Shown: positions 1-12,670, numbered from the stretch's first letter. The stretch: DNA of 64,000 nucleotides from Caprella mutica (GCA_947561585.1 CANNZV010000502.1:124001-188000); one strand, 5' to 3'. The notes: generated from the sequence alone by a model not told the origin. Numbers and translations: made by a program.

Positions 1-690
1 CGATTTTGATAAACGTATTTGTTTTAATCGTTCAAAACTATTTTGAAAATTGTAATCATTGTTACTTATAAAATTCGGTAGCATTCAGAAGATATAATTG
101 AATTAAATTTTAAATAATGTTGTAATAAATCTTGAATAAAAAAGTTTAATCCATGAATTGAGTTAACTACAATAATTGTGATGATTTGAAGCAAATTGTT
201 TATAAACAAAATTGTGAAAAATCAACATTGCATAGGATGTTGACTTACATGTTTGATGGAATATTAGAGAGAACATGTTGGATGGAATATTAGAGAGAAC
301 ATGTTGGATGGGAAGGTGACTATCATGTTTTATAGGTTTAGAAACATTATAATTTGATTATATTAATATATATATAACAATAAATTTATGTTGAATTTAA
401 TGAATAATTAATAGTTATTAAAGAAAAATATATTATAGAGTTGGCTATAGAAGTGTAAATTACCTAGGAATAAAATTAAGTATAGTTTAGATATCCATTG
501 AATTTGATATTTTCTTTGAATATTATAAAACCTTATAGAAAATATTGCAGGGCTAACTACAATAACTTGAATCAAATATGTAAGAATTATCCAACAGTAT
601 CTAGTTTCAAAGTTGTCACCTATTATAATTTATCAGTTTATTTAAAGTATCATTAAGTTGTATTTAATATTATATGCTTGTTGATACACG
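1..690. other. AT-rich DNA, no gene seen
   Basis: No open frame or recognisable element is present. A 31-base unit with the word ATATTAGAGAGAACATGTTGG occurs about twice at 245-312; its core here is TTAGAGAGAACATGTTGG. Confidence 0.5.
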
Positions 691-726
691 AGAGATTAAG
701 TTATGGTGGGGCCATAGAAGATTAAA
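691..726 (-). repeat. Single copy of the GGCCCCACCATAACTTAAT word
   Basis: The plus strand reads TTATGGTGGGGCCATAGAAG with flanking GATTAA. This is the reverse complement of the unit tandemly repeated at 8.17-8.55 kb. Another single copy in the opposite orientation lies at 5850-5882. Confidence 0.8.
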
Positions 727-1029
727 GGAGTCTGCAAGACTCACTCCACTCCCCACCCTATTTTCAACGGCTGTACCAAATAATATTATCTCAAAAATAG
801 AAAAAAAATTCAATACAAGAATTAAAATATAAAAATATTTATAATTTTTCGATGAAGGATATATTTAAATTATATTTGTTTTTCTTAAATTTATAATACA
901 TTTAACAGCTATTTACTTAATTTCTCAATTTCATTTTCTAAACATAACATACGCTCGTCAACATTTTTAAAGTTTCCACGGAAATTCAATGAAGGTAATT
1001 TATATGCAACTAGATTATGTGAACTCGGT

Positions 1030-1258
1030 AGATAAAATTTGATAAACTGCTAACTGGATAATAACCAATCGTCCCACCAAGTTTCATGGAATATGGTACA
1101 ATAATTTTTGAGTTATTGAGATATAAATGACCTTGACCTTTGACCGGATCGCTTCCAAAATGCTATCAGATCGTTTCTGGACATTTACCAATTATTGTAC
1201 CATCAAATTTCAGACAATTTTGTTGAACACTTTTTCAGTTATGCGAATAAAAAGATGA

Positions 1259-1293
<35 letters not shown>

Positions 1294-1350
1294 AATAAAT
1301 AAATTCCGATGGAAATATAACCTTCCAGCATTCTGCGAAGGTAATTATAC
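1030..1350 (-). repeat. Dispersed repeat with nuclear-receptor-like half-sites, reverse copy
   Basis: Read on the minus strand it matches 47425-47755: a start like ATTACCTTCGCAGAATGC, an (AAAT)n run, CGCATAACTGAAAAAGTGTT, then TTTTGG.AGCGATCCGG and TCAAAGGTCAAGGTCA. It carries about one and a half internal units. Confidence 0.75.
1258..1304 (+). repeat. (AAAT)n microsatellite
   Basis: About eleven AAAT units, at the place where the dispersed repeat elsewhere has TTTATTTATTT. Confidence 0.9.
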
Positions 1351-2389
1351 AGTCGGTCCATATTATTGGTTATTATTGACTGCAAAAGTTGTTCATGAAC
1401 TGAGTATATACTCCCATTGAAGGGATGCCATTTTCCGTTTTACCCCAAAGTGCAGCAAAAAATTCCCTAAATTAGAATATTTTCCCCAAAATATGAAAAA
1501 ATAGTACTAAATATAGCACGTTCTCTTACGAAACCAATTTCACAGCAAAAATAGTATTCACTATATATTTGAATTTTCATTGATTTAGATAAATCCTTTC
1601 ATTAAATATTGATAATGTAAGCATGGAAGAAAACTAACGTATTTGATTTAATTTAACAGAAACTGTGAGCCGTACTTTAGTGTCACAATTATTAGCTTAC
1701 TATTCCTATCACTGTTCTTCTCTAACTGTCTCCTGTCAAGCAAATGAAGCAATTAAAGGAGCAACCAAACTACATTTAGCAACCGAACAGAAACCAAACA
1801 TGTTTAAAACAGAACGGATACTTGTTGAACTTCTGTTAGGTTAACTAACTCAAGTTTAAGTATATGTGAATATACATTTGTTATTTAAAAAATGCATATG
1901 TTTTTCACTTGCTACTTTTGGTAACAATGTGTGCAATTCCGATAGAATTGAATCAAAATAGTGGAAGAATTATTTTAGAATTAATCACTTATTGAGGACA
2001 ACCTATGTCCTACATGTGGATTTATGGAGAAATAAAAAGATGGCTGGCTTAAAATGGATATGGGTGCTGTTTGAATGAATCTTCGGAGTATATAACAAGA
2101 ATATTTGATGCATGAGGCCTGGTTTACCTTTCCCTTGCAGTCTGTCACCCACACTCTGCTCCCGTGATAGTCTTAAGAAGTTTACGAGCCTTCAAAGGCT
2201 TCGGCTGGGTGAAGACTTTTTTCAGCCCAGTCTTTAGGACCATTGCGAGACATAGTCGATCTAGGTCTCCACCTGCCCTAGAGGTGAAGATAGGATTCTG
2301 AGCTAGTGACTGCATCCTGAAATTCCATGGGTCGACAGAAGTCTCCCAGATACTCTGTTACCTACGGTGGTATCCGGCAGATTGGCCTA

Positions 2390-3345
2390 AAATGAATATG
2401 CCAAAACCAAATTCGTCGAACCTAAGTTCGGATTCTCCAAATACGAATTTGCCAAAACCCAGACTAGTCGAAAACGGATTCGTCAAAGCGAGGATTTGCC
2501 CAAAGACCATTTTTCAAAACAAAGTGTAAAATAGTTACAGAAAAGAAACGAAACAACGAAATCATAACCCTTAGTTACACTAAATGATCATTCATTTATC
2601 TTCTCTCTTCGTTCATCTTTGTAACTGTTAATCTTTGTACCACAAAATGATTCTTTGACTTTGTTGTTAATCTAAAGACGTTCAAGCTTTATTCAGTTAG
2701 TGTTAGTTCTTCTTGTTACTGATATGATTATTCCTTTTTCTTTGTGAATAATCCTTGTTTACATTTTTGATTTGTTATATTTATTTTTATCCTCATGTTT
2801 ATAGATGCACCAATAGCAAATTGTTAATTGATTATATTTATATGCCTGTTATACATTGTATTTTTTTTTGACGTCATCAATCTAGTCAACGATATGGTTG
2901 AAGAAGACGTTAAATCCTTACTAAAGTAAAATTAACCCAAAAACGTCGAATTAAATAAACTACTTGTAAACAACTTTGTGTGATTACTAAACTAAAAATT
3001 CTTTGTGTAATTAGGCACTGAATTCTTATTTTGTATTCAATTGTTAAAAGTACATTTTTTATTCTATTTATTGTGACTAAAATAGAAAATTGTTAGCAAT
3101 GAGTTGCATAACTAATAGTTGTGTTTATATCTTCTTCCTCTGGCTTCAATGATAGTGAAGTTAAGAATATTGATTTCTATCAACACTTTATCATTAATGC
3201 CATTTTTATTATATACAGTTAGATATAGGAATTTAGCAAAATAATGCAGAGTGTGTTCGTTTTTATACATAGAATTTAATGATGAAAACTACTAAGTCCC
3301 ACATAATGTTCTTTTTAGATACATTAAATTCGATTTCAGAAAAAA
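2390..3345 (-). mobile_element. Foldback-like element, copy A, one arm missing
   Basis: The left end (2395-2520) is an array of words like CCAAATTCGTCGAA and CCGAATACGAATTTGCC. The rest matches copy B (53620-54775) in reverse complement over most of its core, e.g. GAAACAACGAAATCATAACC here, and the region around GAATTCTTATTTTGTATTCA. The second tandem-repeat arm present in copy B is absent. Confidence 0.7.
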
Positions 3346-3446
3346 ACATTACTCCTCCTCCATAGATGTGTTATAAGTTAAACTTCTCCATAGGTAGATC
3401 AGTGATTAATTGCTTTTTTCTTAGATAACTGTTAATTTAGGATATA

Positions 3447-4785
3447 GGGGAGAACCGGGAGCATTCGGAAAGTTTTTGTGAAAAGCTGAATAATTCGTAA
3501 ACTAATTCAAATTTTACTATTTAAAGATTTCTGTATGTAGATAAATCATTTTAATTCAATTTGTATTGTGACTGTTTTACAGTTCAAACCTTCATTCGAA
3601 AGTTATACGACAAAACGTAAGAGAGATTCCACCCAGATAAAATTTAAGAGGGATTCAAATGTCCGAATGCTCCTTCCTAGAGGGTGACTTCGGACAAGCT
3701 GTGAGGATGATTCGGGCACAATAAAAATGGTTAAAACATTGGAAATTCGTGTAATTAAACTATAGGATTGAAATCGGATCTAATAATTTAATTGAAATAA
3801 ACCATAATGACTTGTTATTCACAGTAATAATTCATCGTAATTGAAATTTTATCATAATAATATTATTGTAAGGATTAAAAAATTTCTCTAACAAAATATA
3901 GATAGCCCCATGAGTAAACACTGTGGAATTATCCTTATATTTAATAGCTAAATATCAAAAACAAATAGTATAACTATTTCTTTTAACTTTGAGAATAACT
4001 ATTTCCTTTTTCTTGGAATTACGCACAAGATGGTAAATCACATCTTCAATATTTCATCGAATGTTTAAAGTATAGTCCGTAAGTGTAGATCTTGCTACAC
4101 TTCCAATTTCAGCAGCTTTTCTGACAGAAAAATCCTTTTTGGAATTTAACAAATGTTTCTTGAATATCTTCTTTATCACGGCGTCTATCAGTTTTCATTT
4201 TCTTCGTCAATCTACATGTAAAATAAAAACATTAATATTAAAATTTGAAACTAATTATATGAACAAATGCTATTTCAATTAAAATAATTTACTTCAAGTT
4301 CTGAATGTCCTTCTTAATAAGAATTACTTCAATAAATCTTAATGGTGGACTGAATCGGAAACAGAAGGGTGGTTCGAACACCATCCGAACCAACCTCAAC
4401 AGAAGTGTTCCATTCATCCCAAATGACCCGCCAAAGTTGAAAACTTCACCATTTTCTATATTTCATTTGTAGTATTTTTTTAACACACCAAACATAACAT
4501 AAAATATTGATATAATTCATACCTTTGAGATTGAGAATCAGTTTCGTATTCATATAGTCCACACACGATCCAATTGAATCACGAAAAATTACATCAATAT
4601 TGAAGAAAACAGTAAATTACCTATCGGGGGTGAAATACTACATCTCCGCACTGGATCTTTCAAATAGCTGACGGTTAACACGTCGCACACATTCAGTTGT
4701 AATAAGCGGTAGTTCCAACAATTATAAAAATGTTTAAACGAGCTGTCCGAACCAACCCTCTGTCCGAATGCTCCCGGTTCTTCCC
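3447..4785. mobile_element. 1.34-kb pogo-like DNA element with TA duplication
   Basis: The ends are GGGGAGAACCGGGAGCATTC and its near-complement GAATGCTCCCGGTTCTTCCC, with TA on both sides (3445-3446, 4786-4787). Inside, on the minus strand, is a relic of a pipsqueak-type helix-turn-helix. Large-scale comparison with 6150-7310 shows the site without the insertion. Confidence 0.8.
4057..4194 (-). pseudogene. Relic of a pogo/Tc5-type transposase DNA-binding domain
   Basis: The minus strand has a 46-codon open stretch that includes DFSVRKAAEIGSVARSTLTD. It resembles the psq/CENP-B helix-turn-helix (SIRKAAKEFGVPRSTLxD) of pogo- and Tc5-type transposases. Stops bound it on both sides and no catalytic domain is visible. 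Confidence 0.65.
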
Positions 4786-5089
4786 TATTATTCGAGCCTT
4801 TTTGTGATTGATTACTTATTAGAATATATTTAATTTAGATTAGAAGTTCGTTTCTTTTATCCCTGTTCTTTTGGTAGGATATTTGCTTTGAAGCTGATTA
4901 ATGAAGTGAATTAAGAATTAATTATATATTTGTAACGTAAACAATAAAATAAACAATTGGAGTTTTGTCTTTTCAACAAATAGTAACTTACGTAGCCTCT
5001 CGGCACTAATTCTTTGCCACGCTACCAAGAGAATGAAATTATTCAATTGTTGAAGATATTGCGATATATCAAATAATTCTAATAAATTA

Positions 5090-6150
5090 GAAACCATCGA
5101 GAATCCTCCAATCACTCATTGCCGATTTTACTTCTTCTGACTGGGCCTGAACAGATGCTTAATGCATTGCTTATACTACCTAAACAGGAGGCATGAACCT
5201 ATAATTTACCGGTCAATAGAGGCACATTCCTTTAACTTTTCCTTTCATACAGACCACATAACAGTTATAGGTTATACTATAAACCACATTGCAGTCATTG
5301 AAAAGAGCGGGTTAGAGTTTATAGGATTGCTTGAGAAAGCAAACTTTGAAAGTGATAGGTTAGGACTAGCTCAGGTGTGCTGCTAATTACCACGTCGTTT
5401 TACCTGCCTTTGTTTATTGAGAAACTGTTATATAGATAATTTTAAAAATAGGTTACATAAAATCTTCTGAGACGTTAATTGTAAATAAAATACAGTTGAG
5501 TCTAAGAAAGTCTAAAAGCTTATGGAATCTGATACAAAAAACAGTTCACGAGAAATATATAAAAAAATACCTAAGTTACTAGTCCTTCTTGTTTTGGAAA
5601 AATATTGTCTTTAGAAAAAAAGGTTTCTGGTCTAAAACTTATCTAAATATTTACAATTAAAATACATTTTCCACGATGTTGTTAATGTAATTTTTTAAAT
5701 ATTGAAGCTTATTTGTTCGTTAACTAAAAATAAATTTATTAATTCTTTTTTATTTGATAAGTTAAATACATAAATGATTTATATTCCGACTACTTGTTGT
5801 AAAAAAGGGTAAAAAGTGTGCATACATATTATCAATATATTACCATCGAAGATTCCACTTAATCTTCTATGGCCCCACTGTGTACCCTTTCTTGGATTTT
5901 AGAATAGGAACTGGGATTAAATGCAAATTTATTCCTTCAGAAATATTGGTTCATTTTTTTATTTCCATAATTTAGAAACTGATTTATTATTTTGTCATCC
6001 AGGAAATTAACGCGTGAATCAACCGATAACTGTTCTATTAAGAACAAATATATAAAATTAAACTGTTTTCAAATATAGGGTATGTTCGGGGTCCCTGAGG
6101 GGTGGTTTTTTATTTCTTGCCGGGCAGGCATTTCTTTATTTCCAATATTC
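5090..6150. other. Spacer between the large inverted-repeat arms
   Basis: AT-rich DNA without a convincing gene. The 74-codon frame at 5162-5386 has no recognisable domain. A single GGCCCCAC word lies at 5850-5882. Confidence 0.5.
5850..5882 (+). repeat. Single copy of the TCTTCTATGGCCCCAC word
   Basis: ACTTAATCTTCTATGGCCCC occurs once here, in the same orientation as the tandem array at 8.17 kb and opposite to 691-726. Confidence 0.8.
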
Positions 6151-7310
6151 ATATTCAATATTTCCAGTATTTAAGTTCTTTCTTTCACATGTTAGCGTGG
6201 TTATTAATTAATGCCGAGCGGCCATTTAATTACGTGGGTTACGACTCTTCCTAGAAAGAATAATCAATTTGTTTAATTTACTGTTTACGTTACTTGTCAA
6301 TACTAATCATCAATATCTTCACTTCATTAAATAACATCAAATCAAATATCGTACCAAAATAACAAGGTTAAATGAAACACAGTCATAGTTTAAATTAGGT
6401 GTACTCTAATTAAGTAATCGATCAGACAAAAGGTTCGACAAATAGTAAATCCTACATATACATCGTACACTTAATTCAATTAATCAAATATCTACCTATG
6501 GAGGAGTTTAACTTACAAAATGGGTGAATCATTGGAGGTTGAGAGTATTCTTTTCACAAATAAACACTGACACAATCACTGAGGAAATACGGATGGGGTT
6601 ACTGAATTTCTAATGGAGTTGATGCGGCTGGAAACTCTTCGGAACCACTGTACTAGTGTATTGGGACCGGCTGAAGTCCTCCACTGGAACTTTGTCAATT
6701 GACGTGGACGACAACTCGTGCAAATCTCGGTACGATGATGGTGACTCTGGCTTCAGACTCCTACTGCTTATTGAATGTCTGCTCTGCAACATGAGAAGTT
6801 GTTCTGCAACGTCAGAAGTTATTCTGCAATAGACTTCAGTTCTTGGTTCCCACATCCTGTCTCATTTGGCTTCGACTCTGCCGTAAAGAATACAACCTCT
6901 GCTGCCGGCATCCATTGAATTGCAAGATTCAGCCACTTGCTAAGGATCCTATCTCCACCACTATGACGGGCGGAGATCTTCATCGACTAAGTCCTGCGAT
7001 GGTCACCTAAGGGTGGGGTGAGAGAAGACTTCACCCCGCCGGGGTCTTATCCAGACCGGTTAACTACTTAAGACACTCTTGTAAGCAGAGAGTGACGACA
7101 GACAGAGTATGACCCTTCATAATCTCAATCCACCGCTTGTATACTCCCCAGATTCATCTAAAACTCCACCCAAATCCAAACGTAAGATGCCGCTGATCTC
7201 ACTTCTCCAATTCCGATTGGTTCTCAACCCTCCTGTAGGCTGTCCCTAATTCTACTCTCAACTAATAGAAACTGACCAATTCAAAAATAACTCTTCCTAT
7301 ATTTCCGAAT
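6150..7310 (+). repeat. Right arm of the diverged large inverted repeat
   Basis: It matches the left arm in reverse complement. The GC-richer part at 6912-7165 (AAGATTCAGCCACTTGCTAA onward) pairs with 2050-2335. 6477-6519 pairs with 3370-3412, and 6245-6440 pairs with 4786-4970. No coding capacity was recognised, and the short minus-strand frame at 6610-6855 has no support. Confidence 0.7.
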
Positions 7311-7724
7311 AAACTAATTACTTTCTCACAGAAAAGAAACATCAAACTTGAAATCCGTTAGGATACATGAAACCTCAAGAGCTCGTTATTTCTATAAAGT
7401 AAACCACAGAAAACCTCTGGTCTAGAGAAAACAGTAGGTGGTTAATTACCCTCACCAAATGCATTACATGTAACAGAGTTCGAAACTCTTATTCACTCTG
7501 TTAAAGCAATAAATATTATTGTCAAACAACCATTCTAAAACCACAAACATTTGAGCAGAAGAGAAATATCCAATGTCACTGTTTTATTTCAAAGTCACAA
7601 AATAATTAACTTTAAATAATAAACCGGTCTGAAGATTTTATAACTACCAGTATACAATAGCTTAAAGACAGTAGTCGGAAAGTGGGAACACCACTCTATA
7701 CAGAGTGTCCATACATGAATGCTA

Positions 7725-7895
7725 TACACTCAGAAAAAATACGAGTCAAATTGACTCAAAATTTGAGTCTTCAGTTTGTCCCAAAACTGGCTCAAAAATG
7801 TGAGTCAATTTGACTCATCCTAATACTTTACTCAAAAACAAGAGTCATATTGACTCCTAATTCATTGTCAGATTGACTCAGGTAGAGTCAATAAT
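7725..7895 (+). repeat. Dispersed repeat rich in GAGTCAATTTGACTC palindromes, copy 1
   Basis: It contains GAGTCAAATTGACTC, GAGTCAATTTGACTC and further GACTCAG words, spaced by similar text in both copies. The second copy, in the same orientation, is at 22810-23050. Four TGA(C/G)TCA words occur within about 150 bases. Confidence 0.85.
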
Positions 7896-8172
7896 AAAAA
7901 AAAATCAAATTTTAATTAAAGGCAGACACAATTTCAGGCCAGATTGAAACAAATTACAATCATCACAATTAATAGCAAGTCCTACATGTACATAGAGTAA
8001 CAACAATATGAAGATAAAGAGAAATAATATCTTATTGTGCTGAAAAACGAACTTTCTGAGAAAAAGGAATGAAATAGTAAATAAGTAATAACATCATTTG
8101 ATGCCATTGTGAATATTTCAGCAGTTTGTTTAAATATCGATATTCATATTTGAATTGTAGTTTATAACTTTC

Positions 8173-8545
8173 CCACCATATGACTTAATCTTCTATGGCC
8201 CCACCATAACTTAATCTTCTATGGCCCCACCATAACTTAATCTTCTATGGCCCCACCATAACTTAATCTTCTATGGCCCCACCATAACTTAATCTTCTAT
8301 GGCCCCACCATAACTTAATCTTCTATGGCCCACCATAACTTAATCTTCTATGGCCCCACCATAACTTAATTTTCTATCGCCCCACTATAACTAAATTTTC
8401 TATGGCCCCATTATAACTTGATCTTCTATGGCCCACCATAACCTAATCTTCTATGGCCCTACCATAACCTAATCTTCTATGGCCCTACCATAACCAAATC
8501 TTCTATGGCCCTACCATAACCTAATCTTCTATGGCCCTACCTTAT
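8173..8545 (+). repeat. 27-bp tandem array, ATCTTCTATGGCCCCACCAT
   Basis: About fourteen copies of a 27-base unit, best conserved on the left and drifting on the right (GGCCCTACCATAACC). Each unit contains TATGG and CCATA as short inverted arms. Confidence 0.95.
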
Positions 8546-9179
8546 TCATAATTTTCGTTAATTTATATGTATGATTTCCCTCAATTTTTGTTGTACTGAT
8601 ATCTTTAACTTCGTCTATATTCTTCTTTGATAAAAAAGAGTATTTATAAAAACTAATAACAAATAATATAAACATGTATAATACATTTTTAAGGAAAAAT
8701 GTTAATCATATATTCACGGCATATATAATTAAAATAAATTTTTCATATCTTCCCCACATATAGAAATATCTATCATAGTTATTTCCACATTATATCTTTT
8801 TTAAATTTTATAGTTTATTTATGTTATAGTTTTACTATATTCTTATTTTTTTTTCAATTATAGTTTTATTATATTATATTTTGTTTTAATTTTCCATGGC
8901 TCCTTTTTGAGATAATTTCAATTCCTATAACCCTCACCTCCATTAATATTCTGATTTATTCCTTTTACTCGTTTTCTTTGCTGCCTTTCATTTCGCTCCC
9001 TTCTAAGTTTACGCATTGCCCTATAATGTTATTATAGTGTGTACTCTTTTTATAGTCTGACTCATAGTAATGAAAACAAACCACTTTTTATGGGTTTATT
9101 TGGAAGACATTATCGGTAGGTTGAAAAGCATATAGTTTTTAGGTCTCAGCCTCGGTGAACTTTTACTCTTCATTTGGCA

Positions 9180-9470
9180 TACTGTCGAGTGGCCATTTTT
9201 TGACATATTATTTTTGGGGGAGGCAAGTTTTTGCCCCTTTATTTTCCGAGAGACAATCTTTCGACATTCTGCGGTGGGGCCAAATATATAGCAAACAATT
9301 TTTATGACAAATTTTTTTTTTCAAGATAACAAAATCTTCGACATTATATTTCCGTGAGGCCATTTTTTCAAATTTTGACAACTTTTCTTCGTAAAGGCAA
9401 ATTTTATGAAAAAAAAAATCCATTGTAATACATTTTTTCGAGAGGCTGAAGTTTAAATTTTTTTTTTTTT
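9180..9470 (+). repeat. Degenerate quasi-repeats with GACAxxTTTTTTT and GAGGC words
   Basis: Words such as GAGGCAAGTTTTTGCC, GAGACAATCTTTCGAC, GTGAGGCCATTTTTTC recur at irregular spacing of about 25-35 bases. The minus-strand frame at 9208-9423 is a product of this. Confidence 0.5.
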
Positions 9471-9687
9471 TCTTCGGATTCTTTTCAGCCTGTGCCAGGT
9501 CTAAAGTGTTGCCGATAGTACAGTCTACAGTTCAGTTCGTAGGCCCGAACAGTCTATTATATCGTACAGAGAAAGTCTAGAACAGTCCGGTGTTTTTATG
9601 ATCATTGGATAGTTACACTTATTTACCGCGTGGTGCATGCCGTACAATATATTTGGCATATTAACCATGTAATATGTATAGGCTAGA

Positions 9688-9894
9688 TTACGAATTATCG
9701 GTCAGTTTCACATCTCCGGTCATATAAGAAAAAACGAAATTAAAATTGTTATTTAATTTTTATTTTTAAGGGTATCCATGATACCTGCAGGTATCATGGA
9801 TACCAATAAAAATATAAATAAAATAACAATTAAAATATCGTTTTTTCTTATATGACCGAAGATCTGAATCTGATCAATAATTCGAAATTTGCCC
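9688..9894. mobile_element. Palindromic MITE, near-complete copy
   Basis: A nearly perfect hairpin centred near 9790. The outer word is AATTATCGGTCAG, the inner word CATATAAGAAAAAA, and the centre GTATCCATGATACC then GGTATCATGGATACC. The same family recurs at least eight times in the window. Confidence 0.85.
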
Positions 9895-10824
9895 CACCAC
9901 AGATAAATGTAATAATTTCTTTACACTCATTTCACATTAGAGTAACTTTATTAATTGAAATGTTTCTAGTTATTTAAAAAATGGTCTGGGACGACAAATT
10001 TGTAAGATTTTAAAATAATAGAAAAATAAAAAAAGTTATTTGTATAATTACCATCATTTATTCTCTGTTGGTAGTAAACTAAGTTGTTAACTAATATATT
10101 TACTAAATAATTTAAGTGTAAATCATTACAAATCGTTACTTTCTCTTAAATTTTAAGTACCAAAAAATCTCAAAGACAAAATACAAAAATCTTCAACTTA
10201 AAATCGGTTAAAAATTAAATTGATCTGATTTCTCTTTTTAATTTTAAATGCCAAAGTTCAGAGGGTTGACAAAAGGTTCCAGAAAACAACCCAGATAAAA
10301 AATATAATCGGCACATCGTCTAATATTGTCAACAGTAAATGTTGAACAAAAATATCGTCATCGTCAGGAAAGTCCCTCGATAGACTGCATTTTTATAGCA
10401 TCATCGTCATAGATAGATAATATTTTATCTATCTATTTTATCATTCAGAAGCCGATAATATGCGATTATGTCTAACTGGTAAAGTAAGATTCTTTTTGAA
10501 GGTCCCCTCTACCCTAGCTATTTTATTTTACTACTCTAGTCACTAGAACTAAGGTTACTGGTTATAAAAATGCTAACTATTTCAAATTTGGTTGATGGAC
10601 ATTTTATAAATGTCTAAATATTCCGTTACCTAAATAGCATTTCCCTAAAAAAGACATTAGGTACCTAAGAGTGTACCTAGGTACCTCATTACCATAACAT
10701 TTCAGTTCGTATTTTCACTAATTTCTTCTATTTAATCTTAAAAATATCTGACAGTGAAAGTTGACTTTGAATATTTTTTAATAATTAATTACGAAGCGAA
10801 TTGATCGATTAGTTTTATATTATA

Positions 10825-11039
10825 GGCCCGGTCATACATATTCGCGTATCTTGGATACAAATGAAATGAGTTTAACAATAATTTCCTCAGAGTCAAAAAC
10901 GCTGTGCAAACGCTGAGCAAAAACGCTCGTTTTTGTCTCTGAGGAAATTATTGTTAATTAAAAACATTCCATACTATACATGTGACGCGACGCTTTTGGA
11001 GCGTTGAAAACGTTGCAAAAACGCTCGTGTGACATGACC
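10825..11039. mobile_element. TIR MITE with AAAAACGCTCGTGTGAC ends, copy 1
   Basis: It starts GGCCCGGTCATACATATTCG and ends AAAAACGCTCGTGTGACATG then ACC. The inside contains the hairpin words AAAAACGCTGTGCAAACGCT and AAAACGCTCG. The family also occurs at 21292-21437 and 34743-35003. Confidence 0.7.
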
Positions 11040-11267
11040 ATTAACTGGGATATATTATATGTCCTTAGCTCTACAAATGTATAAGCATTTATAGTAAAAT
11101 TCTAATTTAGAGTGGAAGGGACCTTTAAAGTCATTTCATTTTATAATTGAGGATCAAAACCGTAAGAAAACTTATGAACGAAAAAATAAATTATAAATTC
11201 ATGAATGAACTATTATATAGAGAAACAAAAAAGATTTTTTAATTAAAAGAACAAATCATAGTTTACA

Positions 11268-11455
11268 TTCCGATTTGTTGGAGCGTTCCATCGTTTCCGA
11301 TAATTTAAAAAATTAATAACCATTAATTAAATTATATTTTAATTGCTATTCATGATACCTGTATATATAATGAATACGAATTAATTATTAACATTTATAA
11401 TTTTTTCTAATATCATCGAAAACGTTCAGCCGTTCGATAACTCGGAACTTACCCT
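11268..11455. mobile_element. Palindromic MITE, diverged copy
   Basis: Ends at right with CGATAACTCGGAACTTACCC. The centre CATGATACCTG and the flank TTTTTTCTAATATCATCGAA match the palindromic family at 9.7 kb. Confidence 0.65.
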
Positions 11456-12670
11456 AATTGTACATAGAGTTGTTACTCATATCCTATAAACAGAACTGAA
11501 AAGAATGTGACCTAATGAAAGTGAATATTAAGGATATAGTTATGAACAAGGTTGTGACAATATGTTTTCAAAATCATAGATCTTAAGAATATCATAGACG
11601 AAATGAAATGGTATCGAATACTACATACCGCTGGTGTAGAACCATTCAAAACTCTTTAATTCTCTCCGTCTATAATATTCCCAGGATCTATGATTATAAA
11701 AGCAAGCCCTAGGTATGAATCATTATTATGAGTATTATCATATTATTCAACTTACATAATTTATCTCCGTATAAATATAGTATATAACTTCAAAGAAACA
11801 GTTTCAAATGAATTTATTTATATTGACTAAACGACCGAATCGCCAAATAAAATAAAACAATTGATTTTCACGTTCAATTGTCTAGCAGACTCTATGTACC
11901 CAGAGTGAAATCTGAGTGTCAATCTCTATACTTTGTGGGTACGAATCACCGAAATGAGAGAAAGTGATTCGAAATGAAAAAAAGAGGCTAAGCTGTCACG
12001 GACCGTAGAGTTTTCTCCGTAACAAATATTACGCAATTATTCGAATATAGCGAGACAAGTTCGCGACGAACCACGCAGAGAAAGAGAGTGAAAAGGTAAA
12101 AGTGACCGTATTTAATTCCTAAATTGAATTGTTTATTCATATTATTAAATAAACATGTGGATATTTGAATTATCATATTTGATTTAATGATGATATTTAA
12201 ATTCAATTGAATCCTTGTTGTATATTTCAATTTAGAAATATACTTAATAAAAACAATTAAATTATTTTTTAAGTTCGTTGGAACATTGAAAATTTATTCC
12301 AATTTTTCGATTAAAATTATTCGAAATAATTTAAGTAGCCCTACATTTCTGATCATAGTAAAGTTTTCAGATAATTTATCGGTATCGTTAACTGGTCTCC
12401 TAAAGCTTATAGTCTATGGGGATCGATGCTTACATTGATAAAAATATGAATAAAGGCTAAATCGATGAACCATGCTAACACGATCAAGAAATAATATACA
12501 AATAATAAATATTAAAACTAGCGAATTAACGGAAACACAATAATGAAAGTTACAGACAATCTCAAGAAAAGGTTAGAAATATACTGTTGAGATAACAGAC
12601 GTCACTTTACAGAGACTGTTTTCAACTCTCAAATGTTATTTATATATCTATCCTAATAATACCTGTAGAG

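Larger units (their letters stand above)
1900..5090 (-). repeat. Left arm of a diverged large inverted repeat, split by two insertions
   Basis: The pieces 1900-2335, 3370-3446 and 4786-5090 are reverse-complement matches, in matching order, to the right arm at 6150-7310. Shared words include GACTTTTTTCAGCCC-like text, CTACCTATGGAG and GTAACGTAAACA. The arm is interrupted by a Foldback-like element (2390-3345) and a pogo-like element (3447-4785). Confidence 0.7.

Noticed and set aside
6610..6855. 81-codon minus-strand frame
   Set aside because: It lies within the right arm of the inverted repeat, with no domain and no matching frame in the left arm.
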